The notes below the pieces were generated by a model that saw nothing but the letters and a program-made list of their open reading frames with translations, ran no database searches and had not been told where the DNA came from. The position numbers and the translations under genes were made by a program. A DNA stretch of 64,000 nt, taken from NCBI GenBank assembly GCA_963969395.1, contig OZ017800.1:20616479-20680478 (forward strand), in the 5' to 3' direction. The stretch is from Pseudoscleropodium purum (lineage: Eukaryota; Streptophyta; Bryopsida; Hypnales; Brachytheciaceae). Positions 11,372 to 25,415 of the stretch are shown here, in pieces (positions within the stretch are counted from its first letter, which is position 1; every line of letters starts with the position of its first letter).

Positions 11372-14317
11372 ATGTATCATCCTTCACGAGGCGGTGTTCG
11401 CGGAGGGCGAGACCGTAAGATTTTTTCTTCTTCTGTACCTCGTTAAGGGATTTTTGGTGATGTATTGATACCGCTGTGAGTGTCGAGGATTGACGCTTCA
11501 CGAAATGAAAATGAAGTCGAACTGAAGTGCGCGCATTGGCAGAATTAGGGCTACAGGAATTGCAGACGTTTCTAAGGCTAATAGAACTGTTAGTAGCGAA
11601 CGGAATTCAGTTCAATGCTTTGTCCAATTGTGCTTTTGTGTCATGTGTGTCCTGTTCCTTATGATGAACCGAACGTAGGGAGCGTCTAAGCTCTTTCATA
11701 TGGGTGGAGATGAAACTAGGTTTGGGGGAAGAATATATTTACAGGGAATACGCAAAGTCTGAGGTTAATCTTATTCAAGGTGATTGACTCGGATGAGCGT
11801 TTGTGCTGGGATTTCTTGCAGAATTTAATTGGGATGATGTCAAAGGAGACAAGCACCGGGAGAATTATCTTGGCCACAGTCTCAAGGCTCCCGTCGGGCG
11901 ATGGCAGAAAGGTAGGAACTCGCACCAGCATAATCATACGTATTGTAAACGTGGCATTGACCGCGCAATTCAATATTGTGTCAAATGATTTGAGACTTCT
12001 TACAACTATCGATGATTAAACCTTCCACAAGAAAATTGATTCAAGGATTGTTTTTTATGATGCATTTATTGATGAAACTTCAGAATTTCATTAAAAACAA
12101 GTGTTTCTCCTTCATAATAAATCCACAGCACATAGTTATTTTGCTTGTGTAAACGGTGAAAGTTTGTCATACAATGAAGTGTCTTACAATTCTACAATCG
12201 ATGCTTACATGGATAAGTGCACAAGAAGGGAACCAGCTTTCTTGCAATATGAACAGAAATTTCTCGCAACCATTCCGCGCGGTTGGAGTTCAATTAGTGT
12301 TTCGAGAAGGGATGTGTGCGGTCAACGGCATATATACCCTAGCTGTTTGATCAACTGCCTATTCATAGTTTATAACATGTGGTCTTACTGCATTCTTTGG
12401 TTCAATGGGAGCAGGCAAAGATCTTATGTGGTATGCGCGTGACGGAAAACAAACGGCTGATGAGGCAGCTGTGTCGGCGCGAGAAGAAATTGAACGGGTT
12501 AAGCAAGAAGAAGAGGAAGCAATGCGGGTAATACATTGAAAGTCACTCGGACCTTGTTTCAGTCTCATCCTAATGTGTTCGCATTCCTCCTAGCGGGATA
12601 CGAATTAGTATACTACTTCAAGCTTCTCAATGAATCTGAACTTTTCGAACTTGTTGTTCCGGTATTACTGAGCATTCCCTTTCCCTTACTATTGTATCTT
12701 CTTATCCAGGAAGCTTTGGGTCTTGCCCCTCGACGGGATAAACCCCGAGTAAACAGATTGGATAAGCGGGAGCAGGAGGAGTTGCTGAAAAGGAGTAAAA
12801 CCGGTGAGGAGGTTGAGAAGCCCTACGCGCAAGGCGAGAGAGTACAAGGCCTTGGATTTGCACCGTAAGTATCGTAATCTGACTCTCTCTAGCTCTGCAT
12901 CAGCGGAGTTTTTGTTTCAACGTTTCTATCAGAAGTAGTGCTAATTACTCGAGTAGAATCTGCTTCGTGCTGCTGCGGTTGGATCATTGTTTAATAAATT
13001 GCTTCTGATATTTATTTGTGAATTTGTTGTCCAATGAATATTTGATTATGTCAGAGTAACCAAGTCGTTAGCGCCTGATAAGAAGGACCTCCTCCAACGT
13101 GAAGCAGCTCCAGAAGAGGAACGCCCTTTAGCCCACGTAATTTATCCAGCTCACATCAGAGAGGCAGAGAAAACGGATCAGGAGCCCGGAACTGATGCTG
13201 TAAAGGAAGACTCGCGACAAGTATCGGATGACCTTGATAAGAAACGGAAGAGGAAGGAAGAAAAGAGAGCTGCCAAGGAGCATCGTCGAGAAGAGAAAAG
13301 AGCTGCAAAGAAGGTAATGGTTTTTCTAATGTTCGTTTCTCTAATTTGAATTATGCTGCTTCATGCTAGTCTGTATTCTTTTACCCTCTAGGATGGATTG
13401 GAAAATAGTCTTCTTGTCCATTTTCTAGTCATGATCATTATTTCAGGATCTTTAGATTGGTATAGAAGTGGATGCTTGTGGTTGCGTTGTGTGATTGTGA
13501 AGGTGCTTCCGTTCTGAGTTGTGAAATGTTGAGGATAGAGCAGCTAAATCATGACTTTAAGCATGTGGAATACATTGGTTTTTGTGGTACTTATTGGTTT
13601 TTACTCTTATAGCTGAGGCGAGAGAAACGGAGACGCCAAACTTCAACCAGCAGCGACGAGGATTGGGCAGATAAAAAAGTTTCAGGGGCCAGACTTCGAC
13701 GTCATGAGAGTGATAACAGTGACGAGGACCATGGTCATACGTTGAGGAGAAGAGATGCAAGAGCGAATACCCTGGGAGATAAGAGAAACGCGACAATCCA
13801 TGAGAGTGACAGCAGTGATGATGGAGCTCCACGCCCCAGTAGGAGGACACGTGATGAGAGTCATGAAAATATGCAAAACAGGCCGTCATCAACTAGGGTT
13901 GCACCTGGACGGAGGGATGAAAATTTGGGGAGGGATGCTCGGAATATCTACGATGACGACAGAGCTGAGAAAAATGGACGAAGACCACATGATCGGACTG
14001 TGGAAGAACGAGAACGTAAGTATGGCAGGTCTCATGATAGTAGTCCAAGACAGCGTCACAAGCGTGATGATAGGGAGAATAACGATAGAGATGGGAAGTA
14101 TAGTGAGGCTTACAACAGGGAGTTCACCAACTCAAGACGGAGACGTGACTCAGATAGTGATGAGGATACCAGGAGAAGACACAAAGGAGGTAATGACTTC
14201 AGAAGTCGGGATGAATTGAGCAAAAGGGAGGATATGCATCATAGTAAGGATGCCGGGAGTCATCGGAGGCGCTCACTATCTCCAGTTCGTAGGAAACCTA
14301 GACGGGACTCTGACTGA
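11372..14317 (+). CDS. MMTAG2-like protein (multiple myeloma tumor-associated protein 2 family)
   Basis: Homologue of the conserved eukaryotic MMTAG2 (C1orf35) family, probably nuclear; its biochemical role is not established. Exons: 11372-11414, 11822-11911, 12415-12527, 12710-12864, 13055-13313, 13613-14317, giving 454 residues. The N-terminus ([20 protein letters not shown], then [20 protein letters not shown] and [15 protein letters not shown]) matches the family's invariant first 60 residues, which fixes both the start codon and the first two introns. Next come an EEE-rich helix, EALGLAPRR, and VQGLGFAP. The tail (from about residue 195) is very basic and low in complexity, with KR/EKR blocks, repeated [15 protein letters not shown] clusters, RD/RS dipeptides and a final [17 protein letters not shown], as in RS-type nuclear proteins. 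Reading frame intact throughout. Neighbours give no functional hint. Confidence 0.9.
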
Positions 14318-14534
14318 TTTGCCCTTAATGGTTCAAAACTCTCTGCTATAGTTGAAAATGGATATTTTTAAAATGAATATGCCAAGATTGCCATATTCAA
14401 TGTCCGCAGTGCTTGGAAGCGATTCTGCTTCTTGCTTGACTAAATTCTGTAGTTCTACAGGAGTCTCTCGAATTCCCTTACATATTGTGGACACGAAGTG
14501 GCAAGAAAAGATTCACAGACAAGTGACAAGAAGC

Positions 14535-14626
14535 CACAAGTTTTTTTCCAAAAATTTGGTGCTTGTATTAAAAATTGCAGTTTTTGAGCGTTTTCGGTGA
14601 AAACATAGTCATGGATTAGGGGTTAA
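14535..14626 (-). mobile_element. Family T terminal fragment, inverted
   Basis: Read on the minus strand, it starts TTAACCCCTAATCCATGACT and continues into TATGTTTTCACCG, GCTCAAAAACTGC and ACAAGCACCAAATTTTTGG, matching the left end of the full copy at 58532. Similarity stops at about 14535, so this is a truncated end in the 3' flank of the MMTAG2-like gene. It keeps CpG sites that the other copies have lost. Confidence 0.65.
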
Positions 14627-15980
14627 TAGGAGACGGAGCGCTAGCACTGTCATCGTTCCCAGTGGCGGTTGAGATTCCCAGTAGGAGTTCAGATTCCCAG
14701 TAAGGCGTGCGATCTTCCAACAGCACTGGGATGCTAGTTAGCAGCATAGCCTATCCAGTAGAGTTGGAGGCAAACGGCAGGAATTTAATTGTTGAACAAA
14801 AGAGTTGGAATACGGTAAAAGAAAATGGGTGTTCTACATGACTACGATATGGTACTGTGCAGTATCAACAAAGAAAGAAGCAAATGATACAAACCTTCCG
14901 TACTGACAGTTGCTGCTGGACGTGCCGGCCCAAACGTTGAAGATTATTGTCGATCTGCACAAATCAAAACTACATTAAAGACAGTGATAGGCAATGCTCG
15001 TACCGTGTGAGGGTGTGTAGTAACGCTTTCACAGCTTGAGGTGAGGACTTCAGGCAGCGACACAACCGAAGAACTACGACCCACAACTTAGTCATATGAA
15101 CCTGCAGAAGGACTGGTATTTGGTGGAACTGCTCCGTCCTAGTTCCAGACCTCATATATTGTCGGTTCTCTATAATCTCCGTTCTGCAAACAGAGACCAT
15201 TCTATGTCATTCTATGAGATCCACATACTAGGACATCGATCACGCCGAGATTCACTGTTACAATTCATCGTGGCAGGAAGGAGGCGTCAATGCAATAAAA
15301 TGAGGGATCTACACAACTCGTGGACTCTACTAATTGATTGTGACTCTGTGAATGCGGCTTTTGCCTTAGCAATTCGAATTTCTAGCATTTTCTAGCCGCC
15401 ATCATTCACTTTCTCCATCGCCAGTGGCAGTCTCCGTGCTCTGCATGGCATGGCCGTGCGCATCCGCAATTCATTACAAGGACTTATTCTACTCGTAAAC
15501 CACTCCCAGGAAATTCACCGTTCATTTCCTGGCAGGCATCTGCAGCGTAATGCCCGATTGCACAGGTTTTTTTTGCGTAATCGAGCATTATGGATTACTC
15601 ATTCGACTTCAATTTCTCATCCTCAATTTCTCATCCTTCTGCTTGTGATTTACGTCGGGCAATGGCTCTTTGTCGTTGGGTGTTTTGGGAAATACTAGGC
15701 CTCCTTGTTGGGCTTTACCCTCCTTGTCAACCCGTTATTTCTCAAAACACCTTCCTCCTCGGGCATTGCATCCTATAACGTTGTCACAAACACTAAGTGT
15801 CCAATGAATGGCAAAGAATCTTTGCATACAATACAAGACGGAAGTGACATCATTCATCCTTGGAATTTCATGGAAAAAAGGAAGACCTTCTATAGTAGCT
15901 TGTCCTCGAATGATGTCCTCAAATGAGTACTTTTGGTTTTCTTAAAGTAGATGATGTACTCTATATCAAAAAGGATGATT

Positions 15981-16010
15981 TCCAACCTGTCCAACTTGTC
16001 CAACCTGTCC
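15981..16010 (+). repeat. Short tandem repeat, about 10-bp unit x3
   Basis: Three adjacent units of TCCAACCTG / TCCAACTTG / TCCAACCTG with one or two spacer bases each. Confidence 0.8.
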
Positions 16011-16818
16011 TTATATAGTTAATCGCCATATCAATATAACTAGTGTGCCCCAAGCAGTTGCCACAATCAAAATAAAGTAAATATAATTTTCTAATTTTTT
16101 CATTCATAAGAACTTCAAAATTCAATAACTTTCACGTCATAGGTTGGAATGCCACAAAACAAAGCCCATGCACCCCTCCTCATTGAGGGCTTTCCAACTA
16201 TACCAAGAACACAACCACGGGACACACGGTCTGGGAGATCTCAACAAAACAAACAAAACAAACAACCTATCTTAAGGTATTGATGGTCCTCCCAAACTCT
16301 TTTAACAAACCACCACTCCTTGTCACTTGAAATCTAGGTTTCCACCTCTTCTTAGTCCTACTATAATTAAGCTACTTACTTACTTCCTTTAATTACTACA
16401 CCCACTTGTCCATAACCAAGCACTGCTACTTGCATCTTCTCAATTTTTGCCCATGTTCGCTTGACATTCCCTAATATGAGCTAGTGTGGAAACTTGCTCT
16501 TTCTACTTTCTACCAACACCTTGCTAAGCTTGCTCTAGTGCCAAGTGCAAAAACACCATAAGGGTTTGGGATTGAAAATTTCAAGACAAATTTCACCCAT
16601 GGTCTTCCTCTAGAAATTGAATCATTACACTTATTTTTTCACAAAATTCCTCCTTGAACAAACTTTTCATTTGGTGTTTCTATGCAATCTATAGTTGAAA
16701 TTTCCCAAGTTATACCTAACCATTGCAAAACATCACAACCCAATTAACTTGAATTGGATTAGGGAAATTATGGTATTGAAAATGGATTTAGGTTGCACAT
16801 CAACCAACTTAGTAGTAT

Positions 16819-17062
16819 CATTAGAAGATTTTTGGGGCCTTTGGATGCTTGCGAGTTATCACAGCCTGCAAACGCAAGAAACAGGTTCGGCGCAGCGGTC
16901 TAACATGGCCGAGACCCTGCCACGTCATTGACCAAATTTTTAATTTTTTTAAATTTTTATGAAAAAAAAATTATGATAGCGGGCCATAACCCTCACTGTA
17001 GGAAAAAACTGTAGGGAACAAGCCCAAAACAGGCTTCTGGACCCTCCAAAACTCTTCTAATG
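16819..17062 (+). mobile_element. Family H MITE copy 3 with intact 8-bp target duplication
   Basis: Ends CATTAGAAGATTTTTGGGGC and its inverted partner (GGACCCTCCAAAACTCTTCT then AATG). Directly flanked on both sides by AGTAGTAT (16811-16818 and 17063-17070). 244 bp, no coding capacity. The right part, GGGAACAAGCCCAAAACAGG, is nearly identical to copy 5 at about 31090. An 8-bp duplication with CA-starting termini fits hAT-type transposition; Mutator-type is the alternative. Confidence 0.85.
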
Positions 17063-18149
17063 AGTAGTATAGGCAAGTAGCAACTAAGTGGGGTACTTGG
17101 ATTGCATGCCAAGCCTTTGTAGGGAGGCATCATGGAGTCAAACTGTACCATTTCAAAATAAATCTCTACTTTTTGCTAATGAAAAGTAGTCTTTTTTGTC
17201 ATAATTGTTTCTTTTTTATACAAAATATGAATGAAATTGTCAATGTTTGGATGAAAAAATATATGAATATAATTGAAAAGTGCATTTTGGTCCAAATAAT
17301 AGATGAATGTATCAAGTAGCTCTCAATATGTTTTGTACACTCAAAATAGTTATTATAACTAATTGAAGAATTAGAGATTTAAAAAAAAAATTGAACCTAT
17401 AGTAAAAGTTGCATACTTTGTATAAAAATAAATTCTTTAAAATAATATTTGATTTTTAAAGAATGTAATCAAATTTGTTAGTGAAAAAAAACTTTTCAAG
17501 ATTCTATAGTTAGTAGAATGAGAATTTGTTTTGGAATTTTGTAGTAAGAATTTCAAGAATTTTAAAATTTTATTGAATGAAATAATACTAACCAAAATAC
17601 TCCATATGTCTCAAAATATTTATATAGGGAATATTTGGCGATATATTCTTCTTTTCTTAGTGAATGAAATTGCAAAATGCTACCAAGTTTTAGGATGGTA
17701 TCGCTCTATTTGGGTGATCATACATTTTTGGGATGAAAAATTAAATTCTCATCTACATATTATAAATTTCATCCATTTTCGTAAATGTAAATAACTTTGT
17801 CACTCCACTAATAGTAGCTTTCTGCACTTGGCCTAAAATAAATAGAAAAAAAACACTTTTAGAGTGCACTGACTATATAGGTAAAAGCCTACTTCACCTA
17901 CAAATTTAGTGATTGACCCTCTACTTTTCTACTACAGAACAAACAAGCCTACTACCTTCAAATCCTTTCTTCCTCTTTTTCTTTTTCTTCAACGCTTAAA
18001 CATTGTCAACAAGGACGTTTGGCGTTTGATGGACGACAAAGAATTTTTCTAGTAATACAAAAATTCAACTATTTATCCTTGGAATCTTGTTATGAAAAGG
18101 GGAGGTCTTCTACAATAGTTTGACTTCCAATGAGTACTTTTGCAATATT
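17063..18149. other. AT-rich spacer, no feature recognised
   Basis: About 1.1 kb of AT-rich sequence between a family H and a family T element. No coding, RNA or structured repeat signal that I can support. Confidence 0.5.
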
Positions 18150-18728
18150 TTAACCCTAGAGTGCTCCAATGTCCAATTTCTGGACGACAAATAGATTGAA
18201 ATTCAGTTTGAACTTTTTCAGTTTTGTTTGGATGAAAGTCATCTAGTTTGTAGAGGTTCCTTATCAAATTCTTGTCCTATTCAATGGTTAGATTTGGTGT
18301 TATTAGAATACAGATTTTTCTAAAATTATAAATGTGGAAGTATGTCAAGTCAAAAATTGCATTGATTTTAGTTCAAAACTCAATTTGCAAAAATGAGGTT
18401 ATAGATATAAAGAACCCAAAAATTTCAAAAAATCACCACATCAAGCGAACCTCATTTCAAATCCATTCCAAACAAGTTTTACTCAAAAAATGATAACATT
18501 TTATTTGTAATTGAATTTAGATGGAAATTTGAAATTTCCTTTTCAAAATTTATAAAAAAAATATTGGTGATAACATTAGTAAATCTAACCGTATGGATAG
18601 AATCTACAATTCAAAATCTACAACTTTTATTTGTATGTCAATTCCAAAGTATTCTTCCAAATAGCACTTTATAACGATTTATCTCAAATTGTCAATTTTG
18701 GAAATGGATCTAGACGTTTAGGGGTTAA
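18150..18728 (+). mobile_element. Family T element, short variant, TTAA on both sides
   Basis: Left end TTAACCCTAGAGTGCTCCAA, right end CGTTTAGGGGTTAA; TTAA is present at both borders (18150-18153, 18725-18728). It aligns along most of its length with the copy at 35154-36651 (shared GTGGAAGTATGTCAAGT and ATTCTTCCAAATAG). It lacks the family A insertion found in that copy, so it serves as the empty-site control for it. Confidence 0.75.
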
Positions 18729-19140
18729 GCCAATGATTCACGTGGTAATGAAAAGGGATGATTTCCAAGGTCACCTCTTTGTCCTTCAAGGGTTAGAAGA
18801 GCTTCATTTCTTCCTATTTTTCTTTTTCTTTTTCCCAAAAGTGACGGATTTGCTCCGTGAGACCGTGACGGTAGCCAGACTCCATTCATTTCAGCCTCTA
18901 CTCTGGGAGTCAGGGCCTATTTTTACGCCACGTGTACAATGACACGGAATCATGACGTCACGTTTCAGGTGGCAAGGCAGTAATGGAAGTCGGTCCAGAA
19001 GTCGGCCGGCTCCTGTTTTTAGGCGGGCCCCACCAATCACTCGTGGCTGGATGGCCCACTCCAACTGAACTCACTATTTGAAACTCACTAAGGTGGGTAC
19101 CCCCGAAACCGCCCCTTTTTGCTCCTGTGCCTAGTTACTA
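18729..19140. other. GC-richer spacer between two family T elements
   Basis: About 400 bp clearly richer in GC than its surroundings. Holds GCCACGTGTAC (G-box core CACGTG, about 18930) and CATGACGTCACG (TGACGTCA palindrome, about 18953). The motifs are typical of plant bZIP/bHLH targets but no gene start can be tied to them. Confidence 0.4.
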
Positions 19141-20115
19141 TTAACCCCTCATCGCCGCAGGGGACCAAAAGTGTCCTCACACAGTTTTCAAAGTCCTATA
19201 ACTTTTGCATCCAATGTCCAAATTCAATAAAAACTTGTTGGAAAACTTGCGCACTCTCTTCTAGTTTGTGTAGTAGGATTTTCAAATCAATTCAAGATGT
19301 ACAGAGTAATTGGAAGCCAATCAAAGTTCTTAGGTTCAATTTGAGTCCACCAAATTACATTTGATGCTTGCAACTTTGGAGGGTTGTATCTCCTTCATCC
19401 AATGTTTGTTTGTTTTCAATAAAAATTTATTGTGTTATGTTCCCCTTTTAGTCTAGTTATTGTGGTAAAATTTTTATGTCAATCAAAGTTTCTTTGAATG
19501 TTTGGGAGCAATTCGAAGTTCTAAATCCTAACATTTTTGGATTATAGTGAACTTCAGCGATTTGTTTCTTCTCCATACAATGTCCATTTCCAATAAAAAT
19601 GTTTGGAAAAGTTGCGTATACTAGTCTAGTTTGTGTGTTTAAAATTTCATATCAATCCAAGAAGTTATGAGTGACTGAGAATCATTTTAGTAGAAGGAGG
19701 TTCAACCTCATATGTGTTTTCTGCATCTTTTCTTACCTATTTTTTGACATTTGCAAGCCATTTTGCAAACACATTGAATCAATTTATTGATATTTTTTTC
19801 ACGAATATGTTTGTATGTTGGTTTTGAATAACTTTATAGTTTTTAAATTTTTTCATTTGAGTAAGTTTAAAAATCGAATTTTACCTCCAAGTATGTTGCT
19901 AGGAAAATTTCAGCATCTTTTTTCAACACTAAAACATTATAATCTTTCAATCTATACGGTCAAATGACTCCAAATTTTATTCACATCATCTGCAACATGT
20001 TCACTACAAGATTGTATGGTTAAGATTTTCATAAATTAGTGAAATTTATATCTATATCAATTCAAAAGAAATGATGTCTTTGAACTCAAATGAGACTTCA
20101 ACAATTAGAGGTTAA
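19141..20115 (+). mobile_element. Family T element with TTAA borders
   Basis: Left end TTAACCCCTCATCGCCGC, right end AATTAGAGGTTAA. Internal landmarks (TCAATCTATACGGTCAAATG, ATTCAAAAGAAATGATG) recur near 37.9-38.0 kb. A family A element is inserted exactly at its right border, using the TA of the TTAA. Confidence 0.65.
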
Positions 20116-20482
20116 GGTAGAAACACCCAAAACTGGCTTTGCACCTTGGCCTTGTCCATAGAGTGCTATTAAAGCATCCCTAGATTTACATGAATGTGTC
20201 CTCCAAATGTTTGATTCTTATTGGCTGACGCATTTGAAAGACACATTATGAATTTTGATTTGTGCAAGGTTCAAATTTGGGTGCACCTACAAGATAGATC
20301 CACTACTCTAGAAACTCGCAACTTTGAAAAAATTTAGGAATTACATATCACATCCAAAAAATCTAATTTTTTTTAATATTCATGATTTTCACTCGCTAAC
20401 ACTACAAAAATATTATTTTAAGGAAAAAATGCCTCCAAATATGCTGAATTTCTTAAAGGGCTGGTTGTGGGTGTTTCTACCT
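20115..20482 (+). mobile_element. Family A MITE copy 1 (TA target)
   Basis: 17-bp terminal inverted repeats including the TA (TAAGGTAGAAACACCCA at 20113 and its complement ending at 20484). TA is present on both sides. No coding capacity. Part of a TA-flanked family with copies at 20489, 31820, 35747 and 42402. Confidence 0.8.
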
Positions 20483-20488
20483 TATGTA

Positions 20489-20908
20489 AGGCAGATCACC
20501 CATTTCCAATTAGCATTCCATTCTCGTAGCATAGGGTGGTTTGTTTCTAATAAAAAATGGTGCTCTATTTCCAAGCAATTGGAGCAAAGAAATTAATGGC
20601 TTTTGAGGTGATTAGTGTTGCGTTGTCAAATTTGGATTGCAACTTGTAGTGCTCTATTTTAGTAATAAAGTATTAACAGATTTCAAGCATGTGTTGGTTG
20701 GAAAGAGCATTTTCTATATCACAATATGAAGATAAACAAAATCTTTCCTCTTAAAATTTATAGAAATTTTGCTATTTATAATTCCCGTGTCTAAAAATAT
20801 AGAATCCTTATCAAATGTATTTTTGAACATGGGAAATTTTATCCCTTGATTTTGTTGATGTTGTACAATGTCCGATTTGCTTAAGTGATCGGAAATGGGT
20901 GATTATCT
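20489..20908 (+). mobile_element. Family A MITE copy 2, adjacent to copy 1
   Basis: Ends AGGCAGATCACCCATTTCC and GGAAATGGGTGATTATCTT, an imperfect inverted pair. The left border TA is at 20487. The interior contains GGTGCTCTATTTCCAA, also found in the copy at 31820. Only four bases separate its TA from that of copy 1. Confidence 0.65.
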
Positions 20909-22031
20909 TGATAGATTGGTCAGATTTGTATATGTTCATATCGGCAAGTCAAAAAAGGTTCCGACGCACCAAAGAATGTGACATTTAGATATTCTATACA
21001 AAAGTTATGAAAGAATAAAATTTGGTTCTAAAATGATTTCTTCTACGTACATATATAATTGATTTCAGAAATGTACCTAGAGTGAAGATGGTACTTTAGG
21101 ATCAATGATGCATCTCAAGGTATCCACCTTACTATACTCAAAAAAAATTTCACCTTGGAAGATATCAAGAATCTAATAATTATCAAGGATGATGAAATGT
21201 GAAAGACTTTGACTTTTGAGATATCCTTTGATATAATAGGAGATTCACATTAGTGAGAATTTTACTTAATATTATATTTTTAGCAAATTGGAGGAAGGTT
21301 TGTTTGTCTCTAGAATCATAGACAAATTCTTCAAAAGATTTGATGAAGGTTCTTCAATAGTTCAATTGTCACACCCATACCTATTACATTCACCCTTGGT
21401 TGAAGGAATGAGGGGTTCAATTCGCCCTAGCCAAAATGGTGGACTACCAGACTATATTCAAGTCAAATTCAGCACCTACATATCAAATTAATTTAAATTT
21501 GGCATTTGGGCATTTTGGACAATTCAAAAGCTTGATTAGATTTTCTTGACTTCTGGTACACAACTCTTTCTAATTTTGATGACACTCCTCATTGGAATAA
21601 TGTTTTTCTTCTATTCATGTGTAAATGTGTAGTCTTTTTCCTAAATTTTCTCAAGAAATTCTTTTGAGTATTCAAAATTGCAGCAATGAAATTTTCTCAG
21701 ATTTACAGAAATAGTTGTACAATTTTCCATATTTCAGACATGTTCCAATTGTTTACAAAACTGACCTACACAGAGGGTAAGTGTTCAAGGGTCAATTGCT
21801 ACCACATTGTGAAACCAATCCCTATAGATTTGTCAAATCATATGAACTATAGTGCTCATGTATCCAAAGTGGACCCTAGGCTCATGTTCAGGTGTACATT
21901 TTAAGCAAGAATCTGTAGGGGTCAGATTTGCAACAGGTTGCCAGAATTCCTTAAAAAAAATTACTCAGCCCTTCCAGCGACAAAATAGGCCCTGAATTCT
22001 AGACTGAAGGCTATAACGAAGAAGTTCAAAA
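20909..22031. other. AT-rich region, mostly unclassified repeat DNA
   Basis: No gene recognised. Contains one member of a dispersed direct repeat (21456-21770, listed separately). The rest shows no feature I can support. Confidence 0.5.
21456..21770 (+). repeat. Dispersed direct repeat R5, copy 1
   Basis: Aligns in the same orientation with 33912-34230. Shared landmarks include CTATTCATGTGTAAATGTGT, GAGTTGTACAATTTTTCATA (with changes) and CAAAAYTGACCTA. Roughly three quarters of the bases match by eye. Class unknown; no termini identified. Confidence 0.7.
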
Positions 22032-22124
22032 ATTGCTCGTCTCGTACTTGACTAAGTTCAGGATTGACGCTCTTGAATACAAAAACATCAATTCTGAACT
22101 TAGTCAAGTGAAAAGACGAGCAAT
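22032..22124. other. 93-nt imperfect hairpin, miRNA-precursor-like
   Basis: Arm 22032-22067 and arm 22088-22124 are inverted copies around a 20-nt loop. An 11-bp basal stem (ATTGCTCGTCT) is separated by a small asymmetric bulge from a 22-nt duplex (ACTTGACTAAGTTCAGGATT then GA) that has only one G:U pair. Size, arm length and bulge fit a plant microRNA precursor, but a tiny fold-back element would look the same. It lies about 760 bp downstream of the MAP kinase stop codon. The mature sequence is not one I recognise. Confidence 0.4.
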
Positions 22125-22881
22125 CTTTGGTTGATCCATTTCAGTCATAAAAAGTGGCCCTTCACAAAGTTGAAGACTATTTTGGTGAATGCAATGAACA
22201 ACCCAAACAGAATACTAAGAACAAACAGCCATTTAGCACCCGAAACTAATCTAGAAGTGGAAATTTATGCAAAAGGGTTCAGAGCTTTGCCACCGTGATG
22301 GCAAAGGCATAAATTACAAAGTGATAAGTAATGGTCGCCAACATGGCCCTAACAATAACACACAATTCACAGTGGTGGATTCTAGAGTGGGTAAAGAAAT
22401 TTAAATAACTTCGGCAAGGAGTTGTGAAAGAGAACAAGAGAAAGAGGAAGAAGAGTTCATGTTGGCTAATCTGTTTGAAGAGATCGAGCAACTCGCCATC
22501 GCCGCCATACCCACCACTGGCACCACCATAGCTGCATCGAAACCGTTCCACAGTTGCGTGGAGTTGAAGCTAGTGCACTCTGTTCTCGAAACTAGTCCTC
22601 ACTGAGACAAAAACCACCCTAGGATCATGAACGACGAGTACTAGCATGCACAAACGACGGCGATTGTCCGTGCTCCAAAAGACAAATCGACTGATCGTAG
22701 GGTTCTATTTCAGAGACAGGCTAGAAGGATACTTAGGGTTCTGTGAGTCGAAAAGCAGCCCGACCAACCAGCCTCCGTCAACTGCTCTCTCTTTATCTAC
22801 AGACACAGAGAGCTATGGCTTTTGCTAAGCAGACTAGTGCTCAAAAGAAAACAAGAGCTCTGGGAAAGTTAATCAAATTGC
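22125..22881. other. 3' flank of the MAP kinase gene
   Basis: About 750 bp without a recognised gene. The part next to the kinase stop (roughly 22430-22881) is more balanced in base composition and is probably its 3' UTR; no clear poly(A) signal can be assigned. Confidence 0.5.

Positions 22882-25415
<2,534 letters not shown>

Larger units (their letters stand above)
14318..16818. other. Intergenic region downstream of the MMTAG2-like gene
   Basis: No gene recognised. The first 200 bases are probably 3' UTR. A family T terminus lies at 14535-14626. A small direct repeat of AGATTCCCAGTAGGAGTTC / AGATTCCCAGTAAGG is at about 14670-14704. From about 14900 to 15700 base composition is more balanced and frames are somewhat longer on both strands, but none resembles a known protein and none shows conserved splice-phase structure. 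A short tandem repeat is at 15981-16010. Confidence 0.6.

Noticed and set aside
13557..13892. Minus-strand frame of 111 codons over the MMTAG2-like last exon
   Set aside because: It is an antisense shadow of the RS/RD-rich coding exon; its His/Ser bias mirrors the sense-strand repeats.
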